Assembly: GCA_030620095.1 (NCBI GenBank)
Contig: JAUTXW010000868.1
Coordinates: 908,001 to 972,000 of the forward strand
Direction: 5' to 3'
DNA: 64,000 nt
Source: Kuschelorhynchus macadamiae
Taxonomy: Eukaryota > Arthropoda > Insecta > Coleoptera > Curculionidae
Positions 21,941-31,802 of the stretch are shown in pieces. The translations under genes and the position numbers were made by a program. The notes below the pieces were generated by a model, which ran no database searches, was not told the origin of the DNA, and saw only the letters and a program-made list of their open reading frames with translations. How positions within the stretch are numbered: position 1 is the stretch's first letter; the number at the start of each line of letters is the position of its first letter.

Positions 21941-24569
21941 AAAAAAAATCAGTTTTAATGTAATATTTTTTAGTTCTTATATATGCAACTATTTTCTTTG
22001 TATGTCACAATCAGAAAGCTGCGAAAAATTACATAAATTAAGTTTTTAAATTTTCATTTTAATGACATTTTAAGGGAGTAAAAACGAGTGAAGCAAGTGA
22101 CTCGTTCTCGTAAGACACTTTGTAATTCGGAGGTGTCTTTATAATCTGCAGATTCTTGAGGTGATCAGCTAAGTCTTCTAAATTTAAGACATGTATCTTC
22201 GTCAGTCTCAGAGACAATGACAGTTTTAGAATACCTGCATATTGCTTCTGGTCACAAGAACAGCATTGACTCAAGTTTTCATACGGTAATAGCTTAGTAC
22301 AATCAATACTGAGTACTGTATTGACTGCTAGTTGTGTAAATTTGTACATAACTTTTTTTAAAACGGAATGCCTTTATTTTTGGTTCCTGGGATACTTGAT
22401 TTTAGAAAAATAGTTATCTATTGATCAATGGGTAATTCTTCTACGTGTAAACATTTAAATAAAAATCTCCTCACGTGAACATTTTTTTCATACAACGTTT
22501 GTGTTATTAACATCCAGTGATCATATCCTACTTTACCGTCTTACAAAACAAACCTGTAAATTGTAGTTTGTCTGTTTATATTTTATTATATTTAGAAATA
22601 GACAAAAGTAGAACAAAAAAGTAGAATTTTAGGATTTCAAAATTAATAGGCACAAACAAATTTTTTTTTCATGGGAAAATACATTATTAAAAGAGGCTGA
22701 CATTTTTGCTCACAACACTCACAACTAACATTATTATGTTAAATCAATGGAGCAAATTAGAAAAACACATATATGTAAATAAATATATTTTTCCGTTTTT
22801 GCACTTACTAATATTTTAGCTATACTCAACAGAGCCAGTTCCCTTTAATAATTTTTTTTAATAAAAAGTAGGTAATGAAATATATAATTTAATGCTGAAA
22901 TATTATCCTCGTTATCTAAATTGCAACTTCATTAGTCCAGTATCAACAAACATTCCCTTTTTACAAATCAAGCGACCTCCAATGTTTAGCTTTCCTTCTT
23001 CCTTGTGTGCCAAAAATTAAATAAAAGATATTCGGCTTATCAAAAAACAGAAAATCGAAATAGGATGTTGAGGTACGGTTGCAAAATTATTTGACCAATT
23101 TCTGAAATTGAGACCAAAATGTATATATTTATACTGTAAATATGCCTGAACTCGAACCTTAGGAAGCAAGAAATAGGAAATTAGGATTGTATATATCTTA
23201 AAGTATGCTGTTTAAATATTACCAGAGAAAGAATAATATAAAAAATGTTCGAACAAAAAAGTAAGTTGGTAGGTCAAAAAAGGTCCGCAATCAGAAAACA
23301 GAACAAACCTCGAAAAACTTATCTGGGCGGCGCGGCGGAAGAAAAAGATGATTTTTAATTTTCAGAAGTTAATAAATAAATTTGAGTACAAGATAGAAGG
23401 AAAATGCCTGTAAAAATGCTAATGACAGGTTTACCGACATTACTTGAATTCGAATTGATGTTATTTCAAAATAATAAAAATCCCCAAAAATAATATAACT
23501 ATCAGGATCAGGATCTTTAACTATTTTGCTTTAGCATCAATAAAATACTTGAGAAGTCATAACTTTATCCAAAACTCAGTAATTATCATTAAACTAATAA
23601 TTGTCTTATTACTCCTTTAATATGAATTGTCAAAAGAATCCAGTTTTTATGCGCCCGGTGTTTTACAAGAACCAATTATATCACTTGCTTGTAATTAAAT
23701 CCAAGGTTGCAAAATGCAGCCAACGTTCTAAAGACGACCTTATTCATATTTATTTATATTAAGTTTAAAACAAAACATAAATAAACAAATAGCAGCACTC
23801 ACCGAATTTGTTTTTAAAGCACTACAAAAAAACACAATCACAAATATAAGTCTATCACAAAACGCAAATACATCAATCTAAATGCCTTTATATCCAGTTT
23901 CGGCCGGAGAAAAAAATATTTTTGGTTCTGAATTATTTAGCACATCAACGTTAATTTATGTATTTTTAATTTTTGACGCATCGAAATATGCGGTGTATGC
24001 AAGGCTGGTCACACTGTAAATGGTATATCATTATACTGGTATCGGACCACTGAAAAATACTTTACCATTTACTTTATGGATTTATTTTAAACATGAAAGG
24101 TTGCTCCCCTCCTATTGCTACTATATCATATTCGACATTGGATTTTATTCACCTATTAAAGATAATTATATGTAAGATTTATCTATAAATATACTAGGAA
24201 TTGAGGAAATTAAATGTAATAGTAATAACGCGGTCAAAAACTTTTATTCAATTATTTCCGACATTTTTCCACTTGTCTTAAACAAACTTGGATACCAGGT
24301 GTTGATCATAAACGTAATTAGAGTGTTCAAAGTAGGGACAAGGACCCCTCAAAACTGAAAATGACACATAGTCTAGGAGCCTGCGACCAAAATAATTTAT
24401 TCATCTCTGCCATTATCTGCGCGCCTGATAAACTAATATGGTTAATTATGATATATATGTTTATTTGTACCGTAAGTCCTAGTGGAGGAAGGTGTAAAAT
24501 ATTTGGATTCATCGCTGAGCGTCTGATACTCTAGAATAAAAAAAAAGTTACCAGAAAAAAAAACGGTAA
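21941..24569. other. Long anonymous stretch; one unassigned ORF
   Basis: No element or gene recognised over 2.6 kb. A 96-codon minus-strand frame at 22059-22349 (SIDCTKLLPYENLSQCC... YENESLASLVFTPLKCH) is longer than most noise here and has six cysteines, but I cannot assign it and see no splice context. An isolated fragment of a decayed gene is possible. Confidence 0.4.
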
Positions 24570-25290
24570 ATTCCTTTACCCGGTACTTCCCTTGTTATGA
24601 ATATTTCCTTTTATTAGGAATAGTGAAGTGTGACCCAATTTTGTTCAGCACATAGTCATTACTGTCTTTCAAATATTTTTATTGGGCGCCATTTTAATCC
24701 ATTATATTGGATTCCTACCAATATTTTTTTAAGTAGTTTTTACACCGCCATTTTGTTACGTCATGTTAAATTTGTACCAGTTCGTCCCTGTATTACATTT
24801 AATGTTTCTGCAAAATTTAAAATCAATTGAATGGGATTTTGTTTATATTAATTTTTTTTTAATTTTATTTGGCCGCCATCTTGAATTCGTACCACAACTT
24901 CACTAGTTTATCTCTATGTCTCTATAATGCTTGCACAAAATTTGAAGTTAATTTAATAAGTATTTTTTTTCAGGTTAATTTTTTTTAAATTTTTTATTAG
25001 GCCACGATTTGTTTTGCTCTCTTATATTCATACCAAAATATTACCAGTTCATTCCTATCTACATAACACTTGATTCTTGTGCAAAATTTGAGATAAACTG
25101 GATACTTAGTTTTTTCGGTAATATTTTTTTTAACATTTCTCTAGACCGCCATCTTGTTTTTTGCATATTCAATTTTTATCACAATATTACCACAGGTACA
25201 TCCCCATATGACCCTTAATGTTTGACTAAAATTTGAAAACAATCTAATAACTAGTTTTTAAGTCCTAACACTGAAAGATAGATCAAAATA
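24570..25290 (+). repeat. Modular interspersed repeat, right end lost
   Basis: The left end TTTACCCGGTACTTCCCTTG at about 24577 is the cleanest example of this terminus. Modules follow at about 24687, 24748, 24870, 25001 and 25146. The copy degenerates at about 25265-25290, where the PLE structure begins. The PLE insertion or an adjacent rearrangement probably removed its right terminus. Confidence 0.65.
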
Positions 25291-25324
25291 CAAGAGTTCT
25301 AACCACACTACACCACAACCTGTT

Positions 25325-25372
25325 ACGTTCTGGATGCGCGTTTCGCTAACAAATTCAGCATCATCAGCAGAT
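25325..25372 (-). ncRNA. Hammerhead-ribozyme-like motif (degenerate)
   Basis: On the minus strand the order is ATCTG, CTGATGA, T, GCTGAATTTGTTAGC, GAAAC, then GCGCATCCAGAACGTAA and CAGGT. CTGATGA and GAAAC are the conserved core. GCTGA/TTAGC gives a five-pair stem II with a five-base loop. ACG/CGT closes a stem III followed by the acceptable cleavage base A. ATCTG/CAGGT gives a five-pair stem I including one G-U pair. Departures from consensus are an unpaired U before stem II and one extra A beside the cleavage site. Known PLE hammerheads sit exactly at such ends, but activity of this copy is uncertain. Confidence 0.45.
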
Positions 25373-25403
25373 AACTAAAGTAACTTATCCTAACCGAGAC
25401 TAT

Positions 25404-25772
25404 TTATAGGTAAATGTGGTCACACTTGGTTGCACCCGACTGCACCGCTGTCAAGTAAGCAATAGAGGGACTATAGGGAATAGGCCATCTGTCTTTATTT
25501 AGTGCTTTCTTACCACATTTAACTATTTCTATACTCTCAAATGCATTCAATAATCTATTATTAGATACATTTTTAATTAACTTAAGATTATTTACTCCTA
25601 TTTGTTGATTGTTTTCTAAAGCATGTTGGGAAACGCTTGACTTTTCTGTTCTTCCGTATCTTAAATGTGCCATGTGTTCTTTAAAACGAATGTTTATGGA
25701 GCGTTTAGTTTGCCCAACATATTTTAGATCGCAGTCATTACAGCTAATTTCATAGATGCCACTCCTCTCCTT
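25404..25772 (-). pseudogene. PLE GIY-YIG endonuclease, left inverted arm
   Basis: Reads GIYEISCNDCDLKYVGQTKR (about 25762-25700), then INIRFKEHMAHLRYGRTEKSSVSQHALENN and FESIEIVKCGKKALNKD to a stop at 25404. This is the full GIY-YIG core with CxxC, the GQT Gly and the Arg-His catalytic neighbourhood. The reading is open to its end but detached from any RT on its own strand, so it can only be expressed as a fragment. Confidence 0.8.
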
Positions 25773-25781
25773 CCTCCTCCT

Positions 25782-26550
25782 TTGGAGTACGTAAAGGAAC
25801 TACTTGATTTCAATAATTTGAAGAAAGAAATTATTGATGAATATATGCTTCTCACAAAATTATGTATGAATCAAATTTTTTTCAGTTCAACAATAAATAT
25901 TCTAAACAACTTGAGGGAACTGCGATGTACAATTGCTTATCTCCGTTCCTTGCAAATTTGTTTATGGGTAGATTGGAAACCCTATTCAAAAAAGAACTCA
26001 AGTATTTCGCAAGGGTGCGGTATAGATACGTAGACGATATATTTGCTATTTTTGAACAATGGGTAATTACCTTTTCTCGACACGTTAGTTATTAGAAATA
26101 ACGATAAATTAGATAAATTAGAATTTTGATATTTATAGGAAATATAAATAGGAAAAAACTAATACTGATAGATATTTTTGCCGTTGCCGTCAACACAAAA
26201 TGGCAGCATTTCATTTCTTAACTAACAGATTAGTCAATTTGCCATTAAGTAAACAACCTTTTGACAATGAAATGAATGGGATTAAAAATATATCTAAAAG
26301 TAATGGATATAATGATAACTTTGTACATAAATTAGTAAATAGACATACGCATAAGAAAATGTTAAAAGATGCCACTACCCTTCAAGCACCTGAGGCTCCC
26401 TATAAATTCATAGTAATCCCATATGATCCCAAATATACAAGAGGCCTAGAAATAGTATTTAAAATCGCAGGTTTTAGAGTAGCCTACAAAACGGAGAACA
26501 GTTTGAAAAATCTCCTTGGAAGTCCCATAGACAAAGTCGACTTGAAGTAG
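25782..26550 (+). pseudogene. PLE reverse transcriptase core fragment
   Basis: In alternating frames: LEYVKELLDFNNLKKEIIDEY, then AMYNCLSPFLANLFMGRLE (25919-25979), then RVRYRYVDDIFAIFEQ with the catalytic YVDD (about 26027-26038). The frame 26200-26550 follows with KMAAFHFLTNRLVNLPLS, the PLE RT carboxy end, and a linker (VIPYDPKYTRGLEIVFKIAGFRVAYKTENS). The amino-terminal third of the RT is absent, because the left inverted arm abuts it at about 25772. It continues in frame past a TAG at 26548-26550 into the GIY-YIG domain. Confidence 0.85.
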
Positions 26551-26823
26551 AGGAGTGGCATCTATGAAATTCGCTGTAATGACTGCGATCTAAAATATGT
26601 TGGGTAAACTAAACCCTCCATAAACATTCGTTTTAAAGAACACATGGCACATTTAAAATACGGAAGAACAGAAAAGTCAAGCGTTGCCCAACATGCTTTG
26701 GAAAACAATCATCAAATAGGAATAAATAATCTTAAGTTAATTAAAAATGTATCCAATAATAGATTATTGGATGCATTTGAGAGTATAGAAATAGTTAAAT
26801 GTGATAAGAAAGCACTAAAATAA
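26551..26823 (+). pseudogene. PLE GIY-YIG endonuclease, right arm
   Basis: RSGIYEIRCNDCDLKYVG then a stop in place of Gln (TAA at about 26605), then INIRFKEHMAHLKYGRTEKSSVAQHALENN and VKCDKKALK to a stop. It is collinear with the upstream RT and nearly identical to the oppositely oriented copy at 25404-25772. The two stops mean the RT-endonuclease fusion cannot be made from this copy. Confidence 0.8.
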
Positions 26824-27125
26824 CGTCAGAGGGCCTATTCCCTATAGTCCCCTCTATTGCTTACTTGACAACGGTGCAGTCGAGTGGAACAAAGTGTGAC
26901 CACATTTACCTATAAATAGTATCGGTTAGGATAAGTTACTTTAGTTTATATCATGATATAATAAACCGAAGGTATGATATCGCGCATTCCTCTGCTACGT
27001 CATCGCGTGATTAACGCCGGATGTCATTGACCCTCGGCATATGATTTCAGTGCATTTTCAGTTTAAAAGTGTTTGCGGATTTCTGTGATCATTTTTTGTA
27101 CTTAGTTAATTAAACAACAATAAAT

Positions 27126-27430
27126 ATGAAGTGGGCTGTCTTCGGGTGTGACGGGGATAACCAGGCAAAAAAATTTGATAGGAATATAAGGTTTTTTACT
27201 TTCCCTAAAGAAAAAAATGTTTACGTGAATGGACACGCTTGTGTAAACGCAAAGCTAAATTTAATACAAATTTGGCGCGGATATGCTCAAGACATTTTGT
27301 TAAAGATGATTATATGTCATTAATCTATATCAAAAAGACAACAATTTTTAATAAAAAAAAGAGTTTTTCAACTAGAATAAGGCTATATTTTATCTGTTTA
27401 TATAATTACATATAATCTAAGAACAAACGG
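27126..27430 (+). pseudogene. THAP zinc-finger exon, broken
   Basis: Starts ATG AAG TGG with VFGCDGDNQAKKFDRNIRFFTFPKEKN, the amino half of a C2CH THAP DNA-binding domain (…GC.N….FF.FPK). After a one-base shift near 27260 it resumes as ARICSRHFVKDDYMSLIYIKKTTIFNKKK, the second half with the Cys-x2-His pair. The first zinc Cys is replaced (WAVFGC where CxVxGC is expected) and the frame is shifted, so the domain cannot fold around zinc. The preceding 130 bp reads like a 5' UTR. THAP domains occur in host regulators and in P-element-type transposases. No transposase body follows, so this is a fragment of either. Confidence 0.65.
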
Positions 27431-27834
27431 CAGCTTGTGCACATAAAGGGTAAACTTGTTTAGTTTGTGTTGTTTTATTCCCTCTCATACCTGCATTTTT
27501 TTTAATTAGACCTCCTCCCCTCAAATGGGACTTAGTTACGTCCCTGTACTTATCAAAAAACACAGATATCAGTTTAGTTTTAAATTGAACCAAATATAAA
27601 CATGTATTAGAAAATAACAGTATAAAATTGAATACTGTCGGATTTTATACAAGCTTAACTCTTTCTTTAGCGTGTTTTTTGTATTTTTATTAATTTTATT
27701 AATAACTACCAAGTTTTTTATTTTAGAGTGAGTTATATGTCAATGTTTCATTAGAAAAACATTTTTAATTGAAAAAAATGGTAATATAATGATGAGTTTA
27801 TATCATGTGCTAAAACGTGAACATGTATAAAACC

Positions 27835-28805
27835 CTATTATGTTCCGCCATCTTAAATTAGTACCACATTTTTACTAAATCATCTCTATACTAGAATTAA
27901 TTATGGCACACAGTTTGAATAGTTTTTTCAGGCTGAATTTGGATTCATACCAAAATTTTAATTCCTACAAAACACTTGATTTGTTTACAAAATTTGAGGT
28001 AAATGGAATACGTAGATTTTTAGTAATAATTTAATTTTTATAATATTTCGCTAAGCCGTCATTTTATTTTGCCATATTGGATTTTTACCAAAATATTATC
28101 AGGCCATTTCCATATGACCCTTAATTTACGACCAAAATTTGAAATAAATCGCGTGTTTGAGAAACTTTGCTTTTTTTTCTCTTTTTTATTTTGTGTTTAT
28201 AAATGTGAGGATACTTTCGGAACAAATTAATTATCAATTGATTTCCAATTTTCTAAATTCCGATATTATTTTTTATTTTGTATACGCGCAAAATCCCTTG
28301 CTATCCACGCAGGGGCAAAATCGCTTTACGCGAGACAGTACTATAAAAGAGTTCATGTGGTACCGACCTTCGATCTTGTCTCGCTTGTCTGCCGGCCGGC
28401 ACTTTTATTCGGATCGATTTTCCCAGAAAAATGGGATATTAGTGAAGTTAATGTTGCGTGATGTTCTTCTAGGGTGAATTGAGTAACCCGTCTGCCGGAA
28501 TTATTCGGATCTACTGTAACAGTTAACCAGTTGTGTATATTTCGGGATAAATATTCATCAATTCATTAATTTTGCTAATTAAAGCTATTGTTTCCAACAT
28601 ACAGTCCGCTTAAATCGATTTTTTCATATTTACCACTTCATCGCATATGTAGTTTTTTAGCTATGCCGCGAACAGCAGAAAGACCAACAGACCGACGGAA
28701 GTCAGAAAACATAGTTTTCGGCAAAACGTAAAGATTTGAAAAAAATCTCGGAGGGTAATTTATTCACGATTATAATACTTCTCTTTTACGAGGAAACTAA
28801 GTAAA
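27835..28805 (+). repeat. Modular interspersed repeat interrupted by a probable LTR
   Basis: Modules run to AAATTTGAAATAAATCGCG (about 28153) and resume at about 28641 as ATGTAGTTTTTTAGCTATGC, the expected continuation. The copy then ends CTTCTCTTTTACGAGGAAAC. The intervening 487 bp is foreign. Confidence 0.65.
28154..28640. mobile_element. Probable solo LTR
   Basis: Foreign 487-bp block inside the modular repeat. It begins TGTTTGAG, ends CTTCA, and is flanked by TCGCG and TCGCA (4 of 5 match, a 5-bp target duplication). Inside, CTATAAAAGAG at about 28341 looks like a TATA box and TAATTAAAGC at about 28579 like a weak polyadenylation signal, as in LTRs. No internal gag-pol lies beside it, consistent with recombination between two LTRs. 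Strand is probably plus. An unrelated DNA element is possible. Confidence 0.45.
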
Positions 28806-28859
28806 GCTATCGGAAAATTATTCTCTCTGCGACAACTGTAAGAAAAGGTAAGCAGACTA

Positions 28860-29456
28860 ACTATACGTAGCCTTTGTAGATATCACAAAAGTAATGACTC
28901 AATTAATTGAAACACCCAATGGATTTCATGTCGAAATTTGGTATACCTCCTAAATTCAGAGTGGTGTGCAAAAGACTTTATAATAATAAACAATAACTGG
29001 GCACAAGTATAATACAACGGAAATAATACGGATTCCTTTAAGGTTCGTACTGGTGTACCCCAGGGATACGTTATTGCTATTTCACATCTTCACGGCTGCT
29101 CTGTCAATTTATACTAGGCAGAAGACCTACCGGAAGACGTAGGGGTACAAGGTACCCCTGCGATGGAGACTTATTCAATTTGAGACTATTACGTGCTACT
29201 TTTAAAACTAGAGTTCAGTACATACGTATTAGAATAAATAGTACAAAAACAAAAATTCTAACTGTACCAAGAGTACCAGACCAGAACTACTCTATAAGAA
29301 TTTTAGAACACGCTGAATGTTTTTACTATCTCGGAAACATGTTAAATACCAATGGTAATTTAGCAATATCGATACAGAAGTCCATAATCGCATCAGTGCC
29401 CTTTAGAAACTTCATGACAAAATATTCCAACATCACGACCTATCCAATATCCATTT
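28860..29456 (+). pseudogene. LINE RT fragment
   Basis: FVDITKVMTQLIETP then, in another frame, MDFMSKFGIPPKFRVVCKRLYNNNWAQV, then VRTGVPQG (about 29050), a deletion across the catalytic box, and RRPTGRRRGTRYPCDGDLFNLRLLRAT. The frame continues as TKTKILTVPRVPDQNYSIRILEHAECFYYLGNMLNTNG (RT thumb: 'F.YLG..L...G'). Missing YADD and several frameshifts. Clade not determined; different from the LINEs at 4300, 6110 and 16300. Confidence 0.7.
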
Positions 29457-29459
29457 AAA

Positions 29460-31470
29460 GCGATATAACTTGTATGTCATAAAGACCGTATAAAAATATT
29501 AAAACCTTTTAACCGAAAAGTGACCGGAATTTAGCAAAAGGCGCAGGCGCAAGAACAGAAATGACATTTACATACTTGATAAATTAAATTGCAATTGTCA
29601 ATGACCGAAGAAATGTAAATAAAGCATTTTTTTCTATTTCATATTATCGTATTGACGGAACCGGTTTTCTTGTGGTTTTGAAGCTAAAATTCGGTAGAAG
29701 TGTTTAGTGAGTCTTTTTGATACATAAACTTGTGCTATCAAGAGATTATGGACTCAATGTTAAGCACAAATTCCGGCAGCCAAAGCTCGAATTAGATATT
29801 TATAAACATTCATTTCAGTTATGTATTATATTGGACTCAAATAAGAATTTAAGACCAATGGCTACCCGTCTAAATTATAAAAAAAGCCTGCTATCAAGAG
29901 AAAACTAATTTACACATTCATTCTTTAGGTATATTCTAATTGTGTTTTATTTATAGACTGAAAACTGTAAGTAAGTTGGAAATAAAAGTGTTATTTAGGA
30001 ATTTGTAATATAGTATTTTGAAAATACCTTTTATTTATGTTATGCATACTTATCGAGTACGTACCTATTCAGTTGGCAGGAAGTAAGTTTTTTATCCATG
30101 AGTTTTAAAAACCGCTTAATGTCCTTTATAAACCAAATATTTGGACACCATCCTTAAAATTGTGTTAAAAATATGAATACAAACAAAGCCATGTCACTGT
30201 CAGATTCTTACGTGATATGTATTTTAGTCCATCTTGACTTACCATAAAATTAATTTGTTTCTCAAAATAGCCTATTTAGCTTACTCTCTATAATATTTTT
30301 GCAAACAACGAAAAACTTGAGCCTTCTTAAAGTGTTTTCAGCACAAACTATTTTAAAAACATATATTCTCTTTTTGTCAGTTTTAACCAATAGGGCTGCA
30401 AATAAAAAAATTAGGTTTTTCCATAGCCACAGAAGTAAAATAATTTCGTCCATAGTCATAGAGATAACGCAAAATTGGAGAATTTGTGCCGAAAGAAACA
30501 CTCGAAGAATATTATGATGGAACTAAAAAAAATAAATTTTTGATTTATCTAAAATAAAGATATTTGGTTTCAAAAATAATATTAATTCAAAAATAACTTT
30601 AATTATTCTTAACAATCACTAAAAAAAATATTGCACCCGTAATACAGCCTGGCACATAATGAAAAGCCCCGCTACACTACGCTCCTGGTGACTGGCCAAG
30701 TTCCTTCAGAAATAAAATAGGACATATTTTTGAGAAATGGCGAATGTACTAATAGTGTTTGGAGTATTTTACAGTGAAATTAATTTGTACGCTTTTCTGT
30801 GGGGCCTAGGTTAGTAACAGTAGTCGCTAGTAAGGTGTTTAGGTTATTAATAAGGATCAGGTCACTGCTTAGCTGCACGATAGAATTTCAGAAAATTGTG
30901 ATAATTTGGCGACCACTGGAAGTTTTAAAAAGCCAATGCCAGGAGCATCATTATTTCAATAGTTTGCAATTGACTGCTAATAAGTCATCTAATCTCATCT
31001 AATGGCGATGAATAATAATTCGGTATACATGGTCCGAACACTTGACATAAACAGCAGCCCGCACTGGAACCGTTCCCGCTTAATGCCAAAGAAGATTTGG
31101 GAAATCCGAAATATATTATCTTATTAAAGCGGCCTAGAAATTTTTAATATAATTTAATAACAGACTCAGTTTTTAAGAAAATGAATAGTAAATGTGTAAA
31201 AAAATTTCTCATTTCAAATCTTCTACTTATTTCCCATTAAATTACCTAAAAACTGCACCTCCTGCAAAAAACTTGTATGTATTTTTTATATCGTGTTTTA
31301 TTTTTACATTCTCCCTCCAATTCGGTCATCTTAAAAAATTTGATTTCCCAATTTTTTTGTTTTACCTACCTGCATTTGCGCAACTTGTAGGATATGGCAT
31401 TTTATTGTAGCCAAGCTAATTTTTTTAATAAGCAAAACCTATTTTGATAAAATTAATAACAAATGTTCTC

Positions 31471-31473
<3 letters not shown>
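29460..31473. other. Two kilobases with nothing recognised
   Basis: AT-rich with small GC-richer islands at about 30640-30710 and 31020-31110. Opposing 70-80-codon frames at 30262-30517 are mutual shadows, and neither resembles a known protein to me. Confidence 0.4.

Positions 31474-31539
<66 letters not shown>
31474..31539. repeat. (TA)n(GA)n microsatellite
   Basis: About 47 bp TA followed by 19 bp GA. It directly abuts the 3' end of the PLE-A copy that follows (minus strand). Confidence 0.95.
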
Positions 31540-31794
31540 CATGAAAAGAACAGTTTTGCTGATCACATTTGACATTTTCGAAGCTTTCTGACTGAAATGT
31601 ATTATATGTGCTGGTACTGGAAATCCTCTGTGATAGCAATTCTGTCTAATGCTTGAATACTAGGATACAGCGACTTGACATCTAGGCTTGCTATGATATC
31701 GTCTTTTTCAACAACGTTGTCTTGTATAATTCGAGTGAAATGCTCCGAGTTTTTTGCAAATGGATCAGCTTTTTCGACAGCTGGTTACATAAAG
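31540..31794 (-). pseudogene. PLE-A second copy: RT fragment joined to the 3' end
   Basis: Read downward from 31794. KADPFAKNSEHFTRIIQDN and VVEKDDIIASLDVKSLYPSI match the PLE RT core (catalytic 'SLDV.SLY'). After ALDRIAITEDFQ it jumps to GAAAGCTTCGAAAATGTC and CAGCAAAACTGTTCTTTT, the PLE-A 3' end also seen at 660-712. The rest of the RT and the GIY-YIG domain have been deleted. Upstream, the reading is cut at 31795 by the hAT element and resumes after 37844 (CVAYFM..). Confidence 0.7.
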
Positions 31795-31802
31795 TACGCC
31801 AC
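31795..31802. repeat. Left 8-bp target duplication of the hAT element
   Basis: TACGCCAC, repeated exactly at 37837-37844. Confidence 0.9.

Larger units (their letters stand above)
25300..26945. mobile_element. PLE with inverted terminal arms flanking an RT fragment
   Basis: The segment from about 25335 to 25772 (minus) is repeated in inverted orientation at about 26551-26945 (plus), roughly 90% identical by eye. Between them lies about 780 bp with a plus-strand RT core. Each arm carries the GIY-YIG reading and the same 3' sequence ending TAGGATAAGTTACTTTAGTT. Only the left arm continues into the hammerhead-like motif. PLEs are known for terminal repeats (pLTRs) in either orientation, so this fits an inverted pLTR copy. 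Confidence 0.75.
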
